A DNA stretch of 64,000 nt from Acanthosoma haemorrhoidale (taxonomy: Eukaryota > Arthropoda > Insecta > Hemiptera > Acanthosomatidae). Shown piece after piece: positions 61,520 to 64,000 of the stretch. Location of the stretch: NCBI GenBank assembly GCA_930367205.1, contig OV884011.1, positions 86,971,474-87,035,473 on the forward strand. The letters run 5' to 3'. The notes beneath the pieces were generated by a model. The model saw nothing but the letters and a program-made list of their open reading frames with translations. It searched no databases and was not told the DNA's origin. A program made the position numbers and the translations under genes. The first letter of the stretch is position 1; every line of letters starts with the position of its first letter.

Positions 61520-61700
61520 AGGATAGTAGGTTGGGATGACCTTTTGCCAACGCCTGGATGCGAAACCAGCACTGCAGTATATTCTGTATCACCTGGTCGT
61601 GGGTTCGAGTCTATCTTGATAGAACAGTTAGGAACTTCCTTTGGTTTACTCTTGTGCTTTCCCGTTGGTAAACGGTTACACATCCCCCCCCCACACACCA
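61520..61700 (+). repeat. Possible tRNA-derived SINE fragment
   Basis: GGTTCGAGTCT (61602-61612) is a good Pol III B box, preceded by CACCTGGTCGTG as in many tRNA-derived SINEs, and the segment is less AT-rich than its surroundings. No clear A box or target-site duplication was found. Confidence 0.3.
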
Positions 61701-62474
61701 TAAATTAATATTTCACTTTTTATTATGGCTCTTTCACATTTATAGGGGAATTACTTACTTTAATTACTCGCATGTTAGCAATTAATTAGAAACGGAAGTT
61801 CCGAGACCAGTCGTGACATTGTGAATAAATATAGAATTACCCGATGACAGATCCTTTTACTCAAGTGATAATGAGGATAAGGAAGTTTTATTTGCGAGAT
61901 TGAAATCGGTGGCTTTCTTTTCACCGAAGCACCAAATGATTTTCTTGATTAAGGATCGTAAAAGTGATTCAATAAGTACAAAATTTTAAACATATTTTCC
62001 ACATCTCGTAATGCGATGATGATCAAAATTACAGACAAATAGAAAAAAATTGGTTCCATTGGCATAATACTTTTCCATTTCAAAAGTTATAAATTAAATA
62101 GTTTGCAGTTAGTTATGAAACACAGCAACTTAAAAATTAATGTTACGTGGGCCAATAATCAAAATCGCGTTTAATTTTATTCAAAGTAGGTTTTTTTTGT
62201 TAAAAAGGTGAGTTTAGTGGCCGGATCTAGTTTTGACAAACAACCTAAAGTTTAAGTAACTCCCGCGAGTAGTATCTCTGTTATTGTTTCTCCACTTTTT
62301 ACGTTCCTAGTTATGTTCTGCTCAATGTTAACAATTACATTTTTTTGCAAGTCCCTTGTACCAGGGTCAAACGAACAATAATTAACGGATCGGTTTGTGG
62401 AGAGGCCGAGCCTCAGACTACATAAGTTGTGTACAGTACATAGAGACGGTGCTAGTAGCTATATGCGGACATAC
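61701..62474. other. No gene recognised
   Basis: AT-rich sequence downstream (minus sense) of the candidate exon at 62475-62557, so it would be the start of its intron if that call is right. Confidence 0.45.
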
Positions 62475-62557
62475 GTGTCATCCCTTTGTACGTTCCTCCG
62501 TTGGAAGTTAGGCCTGGAGTCGTCGCCGAAGCCGTAGAGACCAGCCACAGTGGCCAT
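62475..62557 (-). CDS. Candidate first coding exon of a host gene (27 codons plus 2 bases)
   Basis: On the minus strand an ATG at 62557 in good context (G at -3, G at +4) opens MATVAGLYGFGDDSRPNFQR and continues to a GTATGT donor directly after 62475. Unspliced, the frame would stop six codons later. Codon usage is GC-rich, unlike the rest of the window, and the DNA just upstream is a GC-rich, CpG-containing island (62560-62660), as expected for a 5' UTR or promoter region. An out-of-frame ATG lies 13 bases upstream. The peptide is not recognised; the remaining exons would lie at lower coordinates, possibly outside the window. Two competing frames in the same island are open but composition-driven. 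Confidence 0.35.
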
Positions 62558-62559
62558 AC

Positions 62560-62660
62560 CCGAGCCCCGTTCGCATTGTCACTGGCCACGCTCCCGCCTG
62601 CGCCCCCTCCCCGCAGACCCCTCCGCCCCCCTCCCACCACCCCAGACCGACTATCCACAG
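62560..62660 (-). promoter_or_regulatory. GC-rich island, possible promoter/5' UTR
   Basis: It is the sharpest GC-rich block in the window, with C-runs on the plus strand (G-runs on the minus) and several CpG dinucleotides, in AT-rich surroundings. It lies immediately upstream of the candidate start codon at 62557. No TATA box or initiator was identified. Confidence 0.35.
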
Positions 62661-63716
62661 TTCTGCAAAAGATGTGCATAGTATTTTTCCAAATTATTTG
62701 TTTGTTACGTTTTGGACTGCTATCATTCCATTCCCAGGTAACATCTATACAACAAAAGAAAAATGACTTTGACACTTTAACATTGAGTTACGGTTTTACG
62801 ACTAAAAATATTTTAAGACAATATTCCACTCAATGCAAAACATCTGTTTATTACTCAAATAGCGTGGAATTCGAATAAAAAACGTAATTAAATTAAGTCA
62901 GTCCTAAAGAAATATTTTCAGACCAGGAAATGTTAGTTGAAATTATGTTATCTGGTCATTTTTCACTTATAATGGAAGGCTATCCGTGGATTGCGTTTCT
63001 TGATAGTCTTTGTCAAATGGTCTTACCAATTGTCTAATATTGGTATTAAATTAAATTCATAAACGTTTACCCTCATAATCAGCTCAAAATTACTATCCAT
63101 GGATCTGTAGCCTCATGATATTTCTTTGATTTTCCTTACGTTTATTATGAAAAAAATAATATTTTAAGTTTATAGAAATGAACAAAAGACAGGATACATA
63201 GCAATAAAACTGTATTGATTGGATACCTATGGGCCTAGGTGTGAAATTATGAACACTTACACATTACTTGTGAAAGATCAGGGGGCAGAGCTTTTTAGAA
63301 AAATAGTAATATAACGCGTATATAATAATATAATCATTTCGTCCTAAAACTTACATGGTGCAGGAGAATAATAAATGAAAAAATAAATGCAAATCATAGC
63401 AGAATAAAGAAAATAAAACAATTACTTGCTTGACAAACAAAAATAAAATAGCAACCCAAGTGCATAAAAAATCCATTGCCTACATGCATAAATATTAGAG
63501 TTTCATAAATAAAAAAAGTTACATTAAGTAGTAGATGTGCACCAATAAATTACGCTACATAATAGTATAATAAACACTCAAATTTAGTCAGCCGATTATG
63601 CAACTACTTGTTTGTTTGTATAGAAAACAACTAAATCATATAATTTGAACTCATTTAATGAAGGAACCTGGTGAATTGAAGGGGGGGGGGGAGGTAGTTC
63701 CTGAAGGATATTGCTA
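62661..63716. other. No gene recognised
   Basis: AT-rich with a G-run near 63681-63691; no coding signature. Confidence 0.5.
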
Positions 63717-63998
63717 TTATGACTCGGGAACTGTCTGCAGTATTGTGTTTCTGTTGGGTAAGTGCCATAGAATACTGTCGGGAGCGGTATTGCGTAAGTG
63801 AACGACAGCTTTGGTGTTATTTGTGAAGAGAGGGTATGAAGGGTGTTGAGTTAGGAAAAGTTTGTAGAGGAAGGTACCAAGGAAGCATATGCGAAGATGA
63901 AATGGAGCAAGGCATTTCAAATCAGAATAAAAGGGGCTCATTATAGAATATCTTGGGCAACCCGGTGCCAAATTACCTTGTTCATAAAGCTATAAACA
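63717..63998 (-). pseudogene. C-terminal fragment of a non-LTR reverse transcriptase, cut by the window edge
   Basis: The minus strand from the edge reads CPRYSIMSPFYSDLKCLAPF, then HLRICFLGTFLYKLFLTQHP, then VHLRNTAPDSILWHLPNRNT. This follows the layout of the post-polymerase region of many insect LINEs (ISPYY..L.WL...R..HL...LYK......P.YL, then L..P.HRT). A stop at 63719-63717 ends it just before where the usual LWN.LP motif would be. No catalytic part lies within the window. Assignment is by pattern only. Confidence 0.45.
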
Positions 63999-64000
63999 GA

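Noticed and set aside
61602..61612. Functional tRNA gene
   Set aside because: A good B box is present, but no A box at the right distance and no cloverleaf can be drawn; kept only as a possible SINE fragment.
62486..62878. 130-codon plus-strand Pro-rich frame and 107-codon minus-strand Gly-rich frame
   Set aside because: Their Pro/Gly runs reflect the GC-rich island; the short ATG frame with a donor on the minus strand is a better candidate.

Overview
This window is AT-rich nuclear DNA from an animal, almost certainly an insect. Three things support that: a mariner element with typical TTAGGTTGGTGCG ends, Jockey-type non-LTR retrotransposons, and a family of Ty3/Gypsy-like solo LTRs. There are no bacterial operons, ribosome binding sites or dense gene packing. 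Most of the 64 kb reads as intergenic or intronic sequence holding transposable elements of different ages.

Layout. 1-7 kb: a 98-bp TA-flanked MITE (2435-2532) and two short poly(A) retroposons with clear target-site duplications (4812-4932, 6681-6775). 7.7-10.6 kb: a minus-strand Jockey-like element with an open endonuclease/reverse transcriptase frame of about 917 codons, the only long intact coding region here. 11.5 kb: a second copy of its 3' tail in an odd head-to-head form. 12.8-13.7 kb: a mariner with an internal deletion. 15.0-15.8 kb: the first of six related LTRs. 17.4-18.5 kb: three small minus-strand frames, one faintly serine-protease-like. 22.0-22.9 kb: a decayed Gypsy integrase, followed by a 182-bp near-perfect palindrome. 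26.8-27.1 kb: a broken piece of a dispersed arthropod hypothetical-protein family. 29.9-30.65 kb: a local tandem duplication, one copy of which took a retroposon. 31-34.4 kb: two LTRs, an antisense gag remnant and LINE tails. 37.4-38.2, 44.7-45.1 and 48.6-49.4 kb: three more LTRs. 39.2-43.6 kb: two 1.05-kb inverted arms, each with a GA/CT microsatellite, around 2.3 kb of unidentified DNA. 46.6-47.4 kb: a MITE and a 5'-truncated LINE. 53.6-54.5 kb: an older inverted repeat. 62.5 kb: a GC-rich island that may hold the first coding exon of a host gene on the minus strand. 63.7 kb to the end: a reverse transcriptase C-terminal fragment.

No complete multi-exon host gene, rRNA, canonical tRNA or CRISPR array can be supported. 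The least explained objects are the 4.4-kb long-inverted-repeat structure, the head-to-head retroposed sequences (two separate families), the 17.4-18.5 kb gene cluster and the possible first exon at 62.5 kb. Boundaries come from reading by eye; family names rest on motifs, not on database searches.
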